Counted from the stretch's first letter, positions 40,201 through 48,547 are shown. The stretch is 64,000 bases of DNA from Phycicoccus sonneratiae (GCF_016887965.1 NZ_JAFDVD010000003.1:310001-374000), one strand, 5' to 3'. Notes: generated by a model not told the origin, from the sequence alone. Program-made: numbers and translations.

Positions 40201-42569
40201 TCGGGGTGCTTGAGGTGCTGGCCGAGGTCGCTCCAGCTCTCGTACGGGGTCAGCGCCGCGTCGTGGGTCCGCGCGAAGAGCTGGCGGCGCACCTCGTTGA
40301 GTGGCGGCACGCCGGCGTCCCGCGCCCGGGCGATGTTGAGGGTCGCGAGGTCCAGCGGCAGGCCGAGGAGGTTGTTGCGCAGCGTCTCGGTGACGAACTC
40401 GTCGATCTCGTTGCCGGTCTGGTCCGAGGACCCCATGACGACCGCCCCGGCGCCTTCGGCCGCCGTGAGCGTCCCGGCCGGGCCCCCGTCGTAGAGGGTC
40501 GGCGGCGACAGGAAGGCGTCGAGGAGCGGCAGCGAGGCGTCGGTGCGCGTGCCGTCGGGCGCGACGACGTGCCGCGAGACCGTCTCGTCGAGCATCGAGT
40601 GCCCGAAGCGGTAGACGGCGTGCGCGAACTCGGCGGTGACGGCCGGGTCGACGTCCGGTGAGTAGACGTGGAAGGGGCGGATGGCCGGCTGCACCTTGCG
40701 GCCGAACTCCTCGAAGACGAGGTGCTGGTACTCCATCTCGGCGATGAAACGGGCGGCCTGGAAGAGGCGCTGGCCGTAGGTCCACGACCCCGTGCCTCCC
40801 GCCCCGGCGACGCCCACCGCCTGCCACTGCGCGAGGGCGGCCCGGCCGGCGGTGCTGGTGTCCTCCTCGAGCGAGGTGCGGATCTCGTCGACGAGCCGGT
40901 TGTGCTCGGAGTGGAAGACCTGGTGCACCGCGGTGAGCGCGATGTTCTCGTTGCACCGCCCGTCGCCGCAGGCGGCGTGCGACGCGAGCAGCTCGTCGTC
41001 GTACGTGCCCGCGGCGAGGGGGCCGGTGGTCACGACGGCGTCCGCGTCGGGCGTCGGCCAGGTGTCCGGCGCGCCGTCGTGGTCCGTGTCGACCGGCGAG
41101 GGGTCCGCGGCGTGCGCGATGTCCGTGAGGAACGGGGTGTCGAAGTGCGCGACGTCGGCCGGGACCGGCACCGGGTTCGTGGTGTCGCCCTCGACGAGAC
41201 CGCCCGCGGTGACGTACTGCGGGAGGCCGCGCGCCGGCCCCGGGAGGTAGTTGCCGTAGGGGTCGACGGCGAGCATCGGGACGTCGAGGGCGTCCTTGTC
41301 GGTCAGCGCGAGGCCGAGCAGCTCGCGGGACTGGCGCCTGACCGCGGCCCACGACGACTCGCCGCCGGTCATGTCGGGCGAGCCGGCGTAGGTGGCCCCG
41401 GCGGGCAGGCCGTCGAGGAGGCGACCGGTCGCGACCGCCGCGGGCCGGGTCGCCCCGACCGGGCCGGTGGCCGGGCCGTACTCGCGGAGGAAGACCTGGT
41501 GCGACGCGTGCGAGGTGTAGGTCTGGCTCTGGTCGATCCACGGGGTGTCGGTGTTCGCCGCCTCCCGGACGTCGTCGGACGTGCCGAGGACGCCGTCCGG
41601 GCCCTTCTGGTTGCGGGCGCGGGTCAGCACCATGAAGCGTCGCGAGGGCGGCACCTCGTCCCCCGTGCCGGCCCGTCCGTCCGGCCCGACGGTGACGAGC
41701 GGGTCGTCGGCCCTCAGCGGGACGAACACCGAGGCGCCGCCCTTGACGGTCTGGTCGATGCCGTGGTCGAAGAACTGGCCGAAGAACGTGAAGAGGCTGT
41801 TGTACGGCGGCGAGAGGCCGACGTCGGTCGTGATGTTCGGGATGAACAGCGTCTGGTGGCTCGGGGTGCAGCCCGGCGGGTCGGCGACGACGGGCGGGTC
41901 CGTCGAGGGGTCGGGGTCGGTGGTGCACGGGACCGCCGACGCGCTCTGGCCCTGCGAGCGCACCGGGTGACCGGCCGCGGCGACGGCCGCCGGGTTGGTC
42001 ATCGTCTGGTCGGCGACGAGGTTGCTGACGACCCGCGGCTCGGCGTCGACGACGGCGCCCGTCCGCTGGCTGTAGCTCGTCGGGCCCGGGGCGCCGACGG
42101 GCAGGCTCGGGGTGATCGGGTCGGCGTCGCGGAAGACGGGGGTCGTGAGGCGCGGGAACAGCTCGTCGGCCGAGGCGACCCGGAAGGTGGCCGCGCTCTT
42201 GAGGTTGTTGCACGAGCCGTCGACCGTGCGCAGGCCGTACGCGGTGAGGATGTCGGGAACCTGCTCGACGTCCGGGATGCCGTCGCCGGGCCGGTTGAGC
42301 AGCGTGCCGCACGGGTCGGCCGGCGTGAGGGTCGTGGTGTGCCGCTCGGCGATCCTGACCTGCTTGAGGATGAACGCCAGGTCGCCCCGGGTCACCGTGA
42401 ACCCGGCCCCGACGGTCGCCCCGCTCGAGGCGGCCTGGGCCGGTGGCGTGCCGACCCCGAGCGTCACCGCGGCGACCACCACGGCGAGCGCGCGCCGGGG
42501 CAGGTCCGAGCGCCCCCGGCCCCCTCGTGCCGGCACTCCTCGCCCCTGCCCCACGGCGTCACGCATCAT
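37263..42569 (-). CDS. secreted animal-type haem peroxidase with RTX and fibronectin type III domains
   Basis: 1768 residues. Signal peptide about 1-46 (core LAVVVAAVTLGVG, cleavage after AQA). Haem peroxidase domain about 250-930: distal Gln265-Asp268-His269 (GQFFDHG), catalytic Arg538 and Glu541 (GRCNENIALTAVH), and proximal His657 (YRFGHSML). All catalytic residues of the myeloperoxidase class are therefore present, and the Asp/Glu pair could bind haem covalently. Residues about 1010-1133 hold hemolysin-type Ca-binding nonapeptides (GGxGDDxxxGGxGDD), with a short second block near 1310-1333. Three fibronectin type III repeats span about 1473-1768. It is probably exported and cell-surface or matrix associated. 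Start ATG at 42567-42569 with GGAGG upstream; the longer frame runs over pxpA and is spurious. Confidence 0.92.
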   Translation of the reverse strand: MMRDAVGQGRGVPARGGRGRSDLPRRALAVVVAAVTLGVGTPPAQAASSGATVGAGFTVTRGDLAFILKQVRIAERHTTTLTPADPCGTLLNRPGDGIPDVEQVPDILTAYGLRTVDGSCNNLKSAATFRVASADELFPRLTTPVFRDADPITPSLPVGAPGPTSYSQRTGAVVDAEPRVVSNLVADQTMTNPAAVAAAGHPVRSQGQSASAVPCTTDPDPSTDPPVVADPPGCTPSHQTLFIPNITTDVGLSPPYNSLFTFFGQFFDHGIDQTVKGGASVFVPLRADDPLVTVGPDGRAGTGDEVPPSRRFMVLTRARNQKGPDGVLGTSDDVREAANTDTPWIDQSQTYTSHASHQVFLREYGPATGPVGATRPAAVATGRLLDGLPAGATYAGSPDMTGGESSWAAVRRQSRELLGLALTDKDALDVPMLAVDPYGNYLPGPARGLPQYVTAGGLVEGDTTNPVPVPADVAHFDTPFLTDIAHAADPSPVDTDHDGAPDTWPTPDADAVVTTGPLAAGTYDDELLASHAACGDGRCNENIALTAVHQVFHSEHNRLVDEIRTSLEEDTSTAGRAALAQWQAVGVAGAGGTGSWTYGQRLFQAARFIAEMEYQHLVFEEFGRKVQPAIRPFHVYSPDVDPAVTAEFAHAVYRFGHSMLDETVSRHVVAPDGTRTDASLPLLDAFLSPPTLYDGGPAGTLTAAEGAGAVVMGSSDQTGNEIDEFVTETLRNNLLGLPLDLATLNIARARDAGVPPLNEVRRQLFARTHDAALTPYESWSDLGQHLKHPETLVNLVAAYGRHPSVVSATTTAARRGAARAIVDPRPSDTAPADAADFMYGTGDWAGTSGGVTTTGVDDVDLWVGGLAEATNLGGGMLGSTFNHVFQRQMEDLQDHDRLYYLARTPGMNLRTQLEGNSFSEIIMRNTSGTRTLKADAFARADCKFDLANLEGTPAGWAASGATVADDPTSDCDEGRLLLRRPDGTIQYRATNTVDPPGLNGQAVYDGTAGTDRVAGGVDDDTVWGGAGDDVVEGGGGDDVVLGGPGDDRITDLDGADVPKGGPGDDAIDAGPGNDIVHGNDGNDLLNGGANDNEVFAGPGDDLVIAGQGADVVFGGGGDDWIQGGTGQDLLQGDHGAPFFDDPAETAPGNDVFVGQVGENDYDAEGGDDVMAQNATIDRNAGAAGFDWAIHQYDTVAADDDLMINNNLGGLPIQVVTNRDRWAETEAVSGGPLNDRIKGTSNALAFPRLVGGGGFSGCDAVDEDGLARIEGLAAVLPPVATWVGTAEETAALSASGRCPLTGRVWGEGDVLLGGGGSDTVTGRAGDDVIDGDKELRVALSVRTDPADPATELGTTDLLENAARTGSFGPGTAGMTLQAAVFRGLVDPGHVVVVRRITTPATPVADCGTAVPLNCDVATYVGPRSQYVITPNADGSLGVRDTTSGPPAVGGATRGDGTDRLRNIEALQFSDQRVLVRTPAAPATVTATAGTSRNATVSWTAPPAGTGASYTSYTLVVRADGAEVGRVTGIGTGIRARVVTGLVAGRSYTFAVLAVNLFGDGAERTSGAVTVVGPPLPPTALVAVRGNGSAVLAWTPGDTGGLPLTGYQLQVRTGTTVVETRSLSGAPTNTTVTGLTVGTGYSFRLQAVNALGTSTLSAASNTVVPVGVPGAPTMLAPAQGPAGGALTAVASWSAPSSTGGSPITGYRVTALRMDTDGVTPVGAPTTVVVGAAVRTRSFTLPAGSYRFEVVALNANGEGPASQRSTPVAPR

Positions 42570-42670
42570 CACGACCTGCCTCCCCGACGCCCCTGCTGCG
42601 TCGTCCCGGCAGGGTGACCCGTGGGCCTTGGGGATCCGTTGGGGTCGGTCCCGACCCCGGCGGACACCGG

Positions 42671-42676
42671 TAGCGT
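42671..42676 (+). promoter_or_regulatory. -10 element TAGCGT, leaderless promoter for pxpABC
   Basis: TAGCGT ends seven bases before the GTG start of pxpA at 42684; no Shine-Dalgarno is visible there. Confidence 0.5.
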
Positions 42677-42683
42677 CGGGGCC

Positions 42684-43451
42684 GTGGCCCTCGTCATCGA
42701 CCTCAACGCCGACCTCGGCGAGTCGTTCGGCGCGTGGGTGCTCGGCGACGACGACGCGATGCTCCGGGTCGTGACGAGCGCCAACGTCGCGTGCGGGTTC
42801 CACGCCGGTGACCCGACGACGCTGCGGCGCACCGTGGCCCGCGCGGCGGCGGGGGGAGTGGCGGTCGGCGCCCAGGTCGGGTACCGGGACCTCGCCGGCT
42901 TCGGGCGGCGCCGGATGGACGTCGCCCCCGACGACCTCACGGCCGACGTGCTCTACCAGCTCGGCGCGCTCGAGGCGATGTGCCGCGTCGCCGGCACCCG
43001 GGTCCGCTACCTCAAGCCGCACGGCGCCCTGTACAACACCGCCGTCACCGACGAGGGGCAGGCGCGGGCCGTCGTCGAGGCCGTCCTCGCCTACGACCCC
43101 GCCCTGCCGGTCATCGGCCTCCCCGGGTCGGCCCTGCTGCGGATCGCCGCCGCCGAGGGCCTCGGGACCGTCGCCGAGGCCTTCGCCGACCGCGGTTACG
43201 ACGCCCACGGGCACCTCGTGCCGCGGTCGCAGCCGGGGGCGCTCGTCACCGACCCCGAGGTCGTCGCCGAGCGGGTGGTGCGGATGGTCCGCGACGGGGT
43301 GGTGACGGCCGTCGACGGCTCCGAGGTGGCCGTCGCGCCCCGGTCGGTCTGCGTGCACGGGGACACCCCGGGCGCGGTCGCCGTCGCCACCGCCGTCCGC
43401 GAGGCCCTGCGCGGGGCCGGGGCGGCCGTCCACGCCTTCACCCACCGGTGA
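42684..43451 (+). CDS. pxpA: 5-oxoprolinase subunit PxpA (LamB/YcsF family)
   Basis: 255 residues. Family blocks are DLNADLGESFGAWVLGDD, SANVACGFHAGDP, VGAQVGYRDLAGFGRR, YLKPHGALYN, EAFADRGYDAHGHLVPRS and VCVHGDTPGAV. With PxpB and PxpC it performs ATP-dependent ring opening of 5-oxoproline to glutamate. Its stop overlaps pxpB (GTGA). Confidence 0.96.
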   Translation: MALVIDLNADLGESFGAWVLGDDDAMLRVVTSANVACGFHAGDPTTLRRTVARAAAGGVAVGAQVGYRDLAGFGRRRMDVAPDDLTADVLYQLGALEAMCRVAGTRVRYLKPHGALYNTAVTDEGQARAVVEAVLAYDPALPVIGLPGSALLRIAAAEGLGTVAEAFADRGYDAHGHLVPRSQPGALVTDPEVVAERVVRMVRDGVVTAVDGSEVAVAPRSVCVHGDTPGAVAVATAVREALRGAGAAVHAFTHR

Positions 43452-44119
43452 GCGGCGGGCTGCCCGTCGAGGTGCTGCCGATGGGCGGGCACGCGGTGCT
43501 CGTCGAGGTCGCGGACCTCGCGGCCGTCCTCGTGCTCGAGGCCGCGCTGCGCCCGCGCGTGCTCACCGGCGAGGGCGTCTGGGCGCGGGTCACCGACGTC
43601 GTCCCGGCGGCCCGGACCGTCCTGCTGACGACCGACGGGTCCGACCCCGCAGACCCCGCCGCCCTCGGGGAGGCCGTGCGGGGCGTGGCCGCCTCGCTCG
43701 ACGGGTCGGCGCCGCCGCCGAGCGAGGGCGAGGTCGTCACCGTGCCGGTGCGCTACGACGGGGAGGACCTCGACGAGGTGGCCGACCGCACCGGCCTCTC
43801 CGTGGCCGAGGTCGTCGCCGCGCACACCGGCACCGGGTGGCGCGTGGCCTTCGGGGGTTTCGCGCCGGGGTTCGCCTACCTCGTCGGCGGTGACCCCCGG
43901 CTGCGCGTGCCCCGGCGGTCCTCCCCGCGGGCGTCGGTGCCCGCGGGGTCGGTCGGGCTGGCCGGCGAGTTCTCCGGCGTCTACCCGCGCTCGTCCCCGG
44001 GCGGCTGGCAGCTGCTCGGCCGCACCGACGTCGTGCTCTGGGACGAGCGGCGCGACCCGCCGGCGCTCCTGCGTCCGGGATCCGTCGTCCGCTTCGTCGA
44101 CGCCGGGGGGTCGGGGTGA
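43448..44119 (+). CDS. pxpB: 5-oxoprolinase subunit PxpB
   Basis: 223 residues, KipI/allophanate-hydrolase-subunit-1 family: VRYDGEDLDEVADRTGLSVAEVVAAH, FGGFAPGFAYLVG and RSSPGGWQLLGRTD are the conserved blocks. It works with PxpC as the ATP-dependent part of 5-oxoprolinase. GTGA overlaps at both ends. Confidence 0.95.
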   Translation: MSGGLPVEVLPMGGHAVLVEVADLAAVLVLEAALRPRVLTGEGVWARVTDVVPAARTVLLTTDGSDPADPAALGEAVRGVAASLDGSAPPPSEGEVVTVPVRYDGEDLDEVADRTGLSVAEVVAAHTGTGWRVAFGGFAPGFAYLVGGDPRLRVPRRSSPRASVPAGSVGLAGEFSGVYPRSSPGGWQLLGRTDVVLWDERRDPPALLRPGSVVRFVDAGGSG

Positions 44120-44994
44120 GCCCGGCGCTCGAGGTGGTCCGCACCGGTCCGCTCGCGCTGCTCGAGGATGCGGGGCGCCCCGGCTGGGCATCGGTCGGGG
44201 TGGGCCGCTCGGGCGCCGCCGACCGGTCCGCCTACCGCCTGGCCTGCCGGCTCGTGGGCCACGACGACCACCCGGCGGTGCTCGAGGTGCTGCTCGGCGG
44301 GCTCGTCGTCCGGGCGCGGGGCGCGCTGACCGTCGCACTCGCCGGGGCGCCGGCACCGGCCCGCGTCGACGGCCGGGCGGTCGCGCACCGGGGGGTGGTC
44401 CACCTGCCCGACGGGGCCGAGCTCTCCCTCGGCACCCCGGCGTCCGGCCTGCGCACCTACCTCGCCGTGCGCGGTGGCCTCGCGGTCGAGCCGGTGCTCG
44501 GGTCGCGCTCGACGGACACCCTGTCCGGGGTCGGCCCACCGCCGGTGGCCCCCGGCGACGTCCTCCCCGTCGGCCCGGCGCCGCGCGCGTTCCCGGTCGT
44601 CGACGCCGCCCCGCCGTCCGCACCGGAGGCCGGGCCGGCCGTCCTCGACCTCCTGCCCGGCCCGCGCGCCGCGTGGGTCGGCGGGACCGACGTCCTGACC
44701 GGGCCCGGCTGGACGGTGGGCGCCGACAGCGACCGGGTCGGCGTGCGGCTCGCGCCGGTCGACGGGCCGGCGGTCGAGCGCGCCGAGGCCTTCCGCGACG
44801 CCGAGCTGCCGAGCGAGGGGATGGTCCGCGGCGCGGTGCAGCTGCCGCCCGGTGGCGAGCCCGTCGTCGTGCTCGCCGACCACCCGGTGACCGGCGGCTA
44901 CCCCGTCGTCGCGGTGCTCACCGAGGGGTCCGCCGACCGCGCCGCCCAGCTCCGGCCCGGCGAGCGGGTGCGCCTGCGCGCCGCCCGCCCCTGA
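44116..44994 (+). CDS. pxpC: 5-oxoprolinase subunit PxpC
   Basis: 292 residues, KipA/allophanate-hydrolase-subunit-2 family: LALLEDAGRPGWASVGVGRSGAADR, TYLAVRGGLAVEPVLGSRSTD, SDRVGVRL and LADHPVTGGYPVVAVL. It is shorter at the C terminus than some homologues but has all core blocks. Last gene of the pxpABC operon. Confidence 0.95.
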   Translation: MSPALEVVRTGPLALLEDAGRPGWASVGVGRSGAADRSAYRLACRLVGHDDHPAVLEVLLGGLVVRARGALTVALAGAPAPARVDGRAVAHRGVVHLPDGAELSLGTPASGLRTYLAVRGGLAVEPVLGSRSTDTLSGVGPPPVAPGDVLPVGPAPRAFPVVDAAPPSAPEAGPAVLDLLPGPRAAWVGGTDVLTGPGWTVGADSDRVGVRLAPVDGPAVERAEAFRDAELPSEGMVRGAVQLPPGGEPVVVLADHPVTGGYPVVAVLTEGSADRAAQLRPGERVRLRAARP

Positions 44995-44997
44995 CGC

Positions 44998-45576
44998 TCA
45001 CGACCGGCCGAGGTGGGCGAGCAGCAGCGACGCGGGGCCGGTTCCGGACGGGCGCACGGGCGGGGCGAAGCGCCTCCCCCGGCCGTGGACCGGCACCCGG
45101 CGCACCGCGACCGGCAGGAGGGCCGCGGCGAGGAGCGGGGGGAACGGCGCCTCGAGCCCCCGGGCCCGGGCGACGTCCCAGCCGTGCACGGCGATCTCGA
45201 GGGCACCGACCTCGACGGCGACGTCGGCGTCGAGCAGCGAGCTGCCGACCGCCACCTCCTGCGGCCGGTCCTCGCGCAGCCAGCCGTCGAGCAGGGCGCA
45301 GCCGAGGAGGCGCAGGTGCTCGGCGAGCACCTCCGGGCGCCGCGACGTCGGCGGCGGCCCGGCGAGCGCGACCCGGCCGAGCGAGAGCTCGGTGACCACC
45401 TCGAGGGAGTCGACCATGTGGACGAGCAGGTCGGCGAGCGTCCACCCCGCGCAGGGGGTCGGTCGCCCCGCCTCGGACCCGGCGACCCCGGCGAGGGCAC
45501 CGCGGGTCCAGGCGAGGGACCGCTCCAGCAGCTCGAGGTCGACCCCGGGACGAGTGTCCGCGGGACCCACGCTCAC
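44998..45576 (-). CDS. TIGR03086-type mycothiol maleylpyruvate isomerase/DinB-like protein
   Basis: 192 residues. The DinB-like four-helix start LLERSLAWTRGALAGV and TPCAGWTLADLLVHMVDSL match the TIGR03086/MDMPI N-terminal family, with a later EIAVHGWDVARA that supplies His for the metal site. Such proteins are presumed mycothiol-dependent transferases. The GTG start overlaps the stop of the sigma-factor gene, so it is coupled to it. Reaction unknown. Confidence 0.87.
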   Translation of the reverse strand: MSVGPADTRPGVDLELLERSLAWTRGALAGVAGSEAGRPTPCAGWTLADLLVHMVDSLEVVTELSLGRVALAGPPPTSRRPEVLAEHLRLLGCALLDGWLREDRPQEVAVGSSLLDADVAVEVGALEIAVHGWDVARARGLEAPFPPLLAAALLPVAVRRVPVHGRGRRFAPPVRPSGTGPASLLLAHLGRS

Positions 45577-46607
45577 TCCCCCGGTCGGGCGGGGACGTCG
45601 TCGGCGGTGAGGCGGGCCGGGAGGCCGGCCAGCGCGAAGTACTCGGGGTCGAAGAAGACGACGGCGTGCTTGACGTGGTCGCCGTCGAGCTCGAGGACCT
45701 GGAGCTGGAAGGGCGTGAAGACGTCGGCGCCGTCCTCGCCCTCCTCGCGCATGTAGAGGCCGAAGGCGGGCTGGCCGTTGCACGTCGTCGGGACCATCGG
45801 CATGTCGTACGAGCCGCCGGGGCACTGGGTGTCGACGAGCTCGGCGATCGTGCGCGGCCCCTGGTACCAGCCGGCGAACGGCGGCATCTCCCAGACGGCG
45901 TCCTCGGTGAAGAGCTTGGTGATGGCGTCGACGTCCTTGCGCCAGAACGCATCGACGTACCGGTCGAGCAGGGCCCGCTGCTCGTCGCTCAGGTCGGAGC
46001 CGGAGGCACCGTCCGGCGTCGGCGCGACCTGCTCGATGGTGGCCCGCGCCCGCTGCAGCGCGCTGTTGACCGACGCGACCGACGCGCCGGTGGCCTCGGC
46101 GACCTCGGCGGCGCTCCAGCGGAGGACGTCGCGCAGGACGAGGACGGCCCGCTGGCGGGCCGGCAGGTGCTGCAGGGCGGCGACGAAGGCCAGCCGCAGG
46201 GTGTCGCGCTCGGCGACGACGTCGGCGGGGTCGGCGGTGCCGAGCAGCGCGGCGTCGGGCATCGGCCCGAGCCACGGCACCTCGGTGCGCTCGTCGAGCG
46301 GGTCGCCGCCTTCGGAGGAGGCGGTGCCGAGCCCGGACGGCAGCGGCCGGCGGTCCTTGCCCTCGAGCGCGGTGAGGCAGACGTTGTGGGCGATGCGGTG
46401 CAGCCAGGTGCGCAGCGAGGAGCGCCCCTCGAAGGAGCCGTACGCGCGCCAGGCCCGCAGGTAGACCTCCTGGACGAGGTCCTCGGCCTCGGAGGGCGAC
46501 CCGGTCATCCGGTAGCAGTGGGCGAGCAGCTCGCGACGGTAGCGCGCGACGGCGTCGTCGAAGTCCTGGTCGGGCACGGCCTGCGCGCCCGCGTGCGTGG
46601 ACGTCAT
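45573..46607 (-). CDS. ECF sigma factor with SnoaL-like C-terminal domain
   Basis: 344 residues. Sigma region 2 (LLAHCYRMTGSPSEAEDLVQ and YLRAWRAYGSFEGRSSLRTW) and region 4 (LPARQRAVLVLRDVLRWSAAEVAEATG) are followed by a SnoaL/NTF2-like domain (DRYVDAFWRKDVDAITKLFTEDAVWEMPP). This is the SigG/TIGR02960-like group, where the C-terminal domain takes the place of an anti-sigma factor. The ATG at 46605-46607 has GGAGGAGG upstream. Its upstream 88 bases are duplicated next to the small membrane protein and MFS genes, suggesting a shared promoter. Confidence 0.93.
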   Translation of the reverse strand: MTSTHAGAQAVPDQDFDDAVARYRRELLAHCYRMTGSPSEAEDLVQEVYLRAWRAYGSFEGRSSLRTWLHRIAHNVCLTALEGKDRRPLPSGLGTASSEGGDPLDERTEVPWLGPMPDAALLGTADPADVVAERDTLRLAFVAALQHLPARQRAVLVLRDVLRWSAAEVAEATGASVASVNSALQRARATIEQVAPTPDGASGSDLSDEQRALLDRYVDAFWRKDVDAITKLFTEDAVWEMPPFAGWYQGPRTIAELVDTQCPGGSYDMPMVPTTCNGQPAFGLYMREEGEDGADVFTPFQLQVLELDGDHVKHAVVFFDPEYFALAGLPARLTADDVPARPGE

Positions 46608-46624
46608 CGGGGTCCTCCTCCCGG

Positions 46625-46712
46625 CACCCTCGTGGTGCCTCACCCGTACGGACCGGCTGCGATGCCGGAAATCATCGCCGAGCGACGAAGAGGTCCACCG
46701 TACCGTCGGGTC
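46625..46712. repeat. 88-base duplicated upstream region, copy 1
   Basis: This starts 18 bases before the sigma-factor ATG. It matches 46972-47059 over the same length. The best-kept blocks (minus strand) are GACCCGACGGTACGGTGGA at the far end and GTGAGGC-CCACGAGGGTG at the gene-proximal end. Confidence 0.75.
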
Positions 46713-46715
46713 CCC

Positions 46716-46952
46716 TCAGCGGCGGAGGTCGCGCCGTCGGGTGCTGACCCGGACCATGACGATCCCGAGGAGCACGGACAGTCCCCCGGACGCGGCGGCC
46801 AGCCCCCGGTGCCACTGCTCCGGCGCGTCGAACAGCGACGGCAGCGTGAGGACCAGCGTGGCCGCGGACAGCGCGAAGGCGGCCGGGACGAGCCAGGCGA
46901 GTCGACCACGGCGAGGCGTCAGGTCGGCCTCCACATCGTCTCCCATCGCCAT
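46716..46952 (-). CDS. small two-helix membrane protein
   Basis: 78 residues: MAMGDDVEADLTPRRGRLAW leads into a hydrophobic helix (LVPAAFALSAATLVLTLPSL), a short loop (FDAPEQWHRG) and a second helix (LAAASGGLSVLLGIVMVRV), then a basic tail. No family recognised. It sits between the two copies of the 88-base repeat, with copy 2 beginning 20 bases upstream of its start, so it probably belongs to the sigma-factor circuit. A membrane-bound partner of the sigma factor is possible but unproven. Confidence 0.75.
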   Translation of the reverse strand: MAMGDDVEADLTPRRGRLAWLVPAAFALSAATLVLTLPSLFDAPEQWHRGLAAASGGLSVLLGIVMVRVSTRRRDLRR

Positions 46953-46971
46953 CGTGCGGGTCCTCCCGCGC

Positions 46972-47059
46972 CACCCTCGTGGCGCCTCACCCCCACCGTC
47001 CCGGACCGGCGGCGAAAATGATCGCGCGCCGACGATGAGTTCCACCGTACCGTCGGGTC
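46972..47059. repeat. 88-base duplicated upstream region, copy 2
   Basis: This lies 20 bases before the small membrane-protein start (minus strand) and 10 bases before the MFS start (plus strand). TACCGT (47048-47053) on the plus strand is a possible -10 for the MFS gene. See copy 1 at 46625-46712. Confidence 0.75.
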
Positions 47060-47068
47060 GATCCCACC

Positions 47069-48547
47069 ATGACGACCACCGACACCACCACCGCGCCCTC
47101 CACCGGGCCCGCCGCCCCCGAGGCGCCGGGCTCCTACCCCGTCCTGCGCTGGCTGGTGCTGGCGACCTTCACCGTCATCCTCAACGAGACGGTCATGGTC
47201 AACGCGATCCCGCGCCTCATGGCCGAGTTCGACGTCACCGCCCGTGCGGCACAGTGGCTCTCGACGGCCTTCATGCTGACGATGGCCGTCGTCATCCCGG
47301 TCACCGGCTGGTTCCTCCAGCGGGTGACGACGCGGGCGGCCTTCACCGTGGCGATGTCCGTGTTCGGTGCCGGCACCCTCGTCTGCGCGCTGGCGCCGAC
47401 CTTCCCCGTCCTCGTCGGCGGGCGGGTCGTCCAGGCCGCCGGCACCGCCGTGATGATGCCGCTGCTCATGACGACGTTGATGACCGTCGTCCACGAGCGC
47501 GACCGCGGCCGGGTCATGGGCAACGTCACGCTCGCCATCTCCGTGGCGCCGGCGCTCGGTCCGGCCCTGTCCGGCGTCGTGCTCGCCGCGGCCGGCTGGC
47601 GCTGGCTGTTCGGCCTCGTCCTCCCGGTGGCCGCCGTCGTCACCGCGCTCGGCCTGCGCCGGCTCGAGAACGTCGGCGAGCCCCGCACGGGGACCGTCGA
47701 CTGGGCGAGCGTCGTGCTGTCCGCCCTCGGCTTCGGCGGGCTCGTCTACGGCCTGAGCCGGATCGGCGAGGAGCACCCCGGTGCCGTCCCCGCGCTCGGC
47801 TGGGTGCTCGGCGGTGTGGCCGTCGTCGTGGCTTTCGTCCTGCGCCAGCGCTCGCTCACCCGCCGGTCCGAGCCGCTGCTCGACCTGCGGGCCCTGACCC
47901 ACCGGGTGTTCTCGGTGTCGCTGGCCATGCAGTCGGTCGCCTTCCTCACGATGCTCGGCGCGATGATCCTCCTGCCGCTCTACCTCCAGGACCTGCGCGG
48001 GCTCACCCCGCTCCAGACCGGCCTGCTCGTCGCGCCGGGTGGTCTCGCGATGGGCCTGCTCGGACCGGTCGTCGGCCGGGTCTTCGACCGCGTCGGCGCC
48101 CGTCCGCTCGTCGTGCCCGGGTCGGTCGGGGTGCTCGTGTCGCTCGCGACGCTCGCCTTCATCGACGAGGTGACGCCGTACGCGCTGATCCTCGGGGTGC
48201 AGGTGCTCCTCATGGTCAGCCTCGCGGCGCTCTTCACCCCTGCCTTCACGCTCGGCCTCGGCGCCCTGCCGCCGCACCTGTACCCGCACGGCAGCTCGCT
48301 CCTCGGCACGGTGCAGCAGGTGGCCGCGGCGGTCGGCACCGCCCTCACGGTGACCGTCCTCTCGTGGCGCTCGGCGCAGCTCGCGGCCGACGGGGCCGGG
48401 GAGGCGGCCGCGTACGCCGGCGGCGTCCGGGCGGCCTTCGGGGTCGCGGCGGTGCTGGCCGTCGGGGTGGTCGTCCTCGCGGCGATGCTGCCGAACCGCC
48501 TGCCGCAGAACGCCGACGGCGAGGCTCCGGCCCCCGTCGCCCACTGA
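47069..48547 (+). CDS. MFS multidrug efflux transporter, DHA2 (EmrB/QacA-like)
   Basis: 492 residues with about 14 hydrophobic segments. Motif A-like loop TTRAAFTVAMSVFG is weak, but VVQAAGTAVMMPLLMT and GRVMGNVTLAISVAPALGPALSGVVL (motif C for antiporters) are clear. It probably exports hydrophobic drugs or metabolites by proton exchange. The start lies right after the second copy of the 88-base repeat, so it may be under the ECF sigma factor. Confidence 0.92.
   Translation: MTTTDTTTAPSTGPAAPEAPGSYPVLRWLVLATFTVILNETVMVNAIPRLMAEFDVTARAAQWLSTAFMLTMAVVIPVTGWFLQRVTTRAAFTVAMSVFGAGTLVCALAPTFPVLVGGRVVQAAGTAVMMPLLMTTLMTVVHERDRGRVMGNVTLAISVAPALGPALSGVVLAAAGWRWLFGLVLPVAAVVTALGLRRLENVGEPRTGTVDWASVVLSALGFGGLVYGLSRIGEEHPGAVPALGWVLGGVAVVVAFVLRQRSLTRRSEPLLDLRALTHRVFSVSLAMQSVAFLTMLGAMILLPLYLQDLRGLTPLQTGLLVAPGGLAMGLLGPVVGRVFDRVGARPLVVPGSVGVLVSLATLAFIDEVTPYALILGVQVLLMVSLAALFTPAFTLGLGALPPHLYPHGSSLLGTVQQVAAAVGTALTVTVLSWRSAQLAADGAGEAAAYAGGVRAAFGVAAVLAVGVVVLAAMLPNRLPQNADGEAPAPVAH

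Noticed and set aside
38400-40661. A 751-residue plus-strand frame rich in Val/Asp/Gly opposite the peroxidase
   Set aside because: It is the complement of the RTX repeats and has no start signal or family pattern.
42570-43445. An N-terminal extension of the haem peroxidase
   Set aside because: It lies opposite pxpA, whose motifs are intact, and would bury the signal peptide that starts at 42569.
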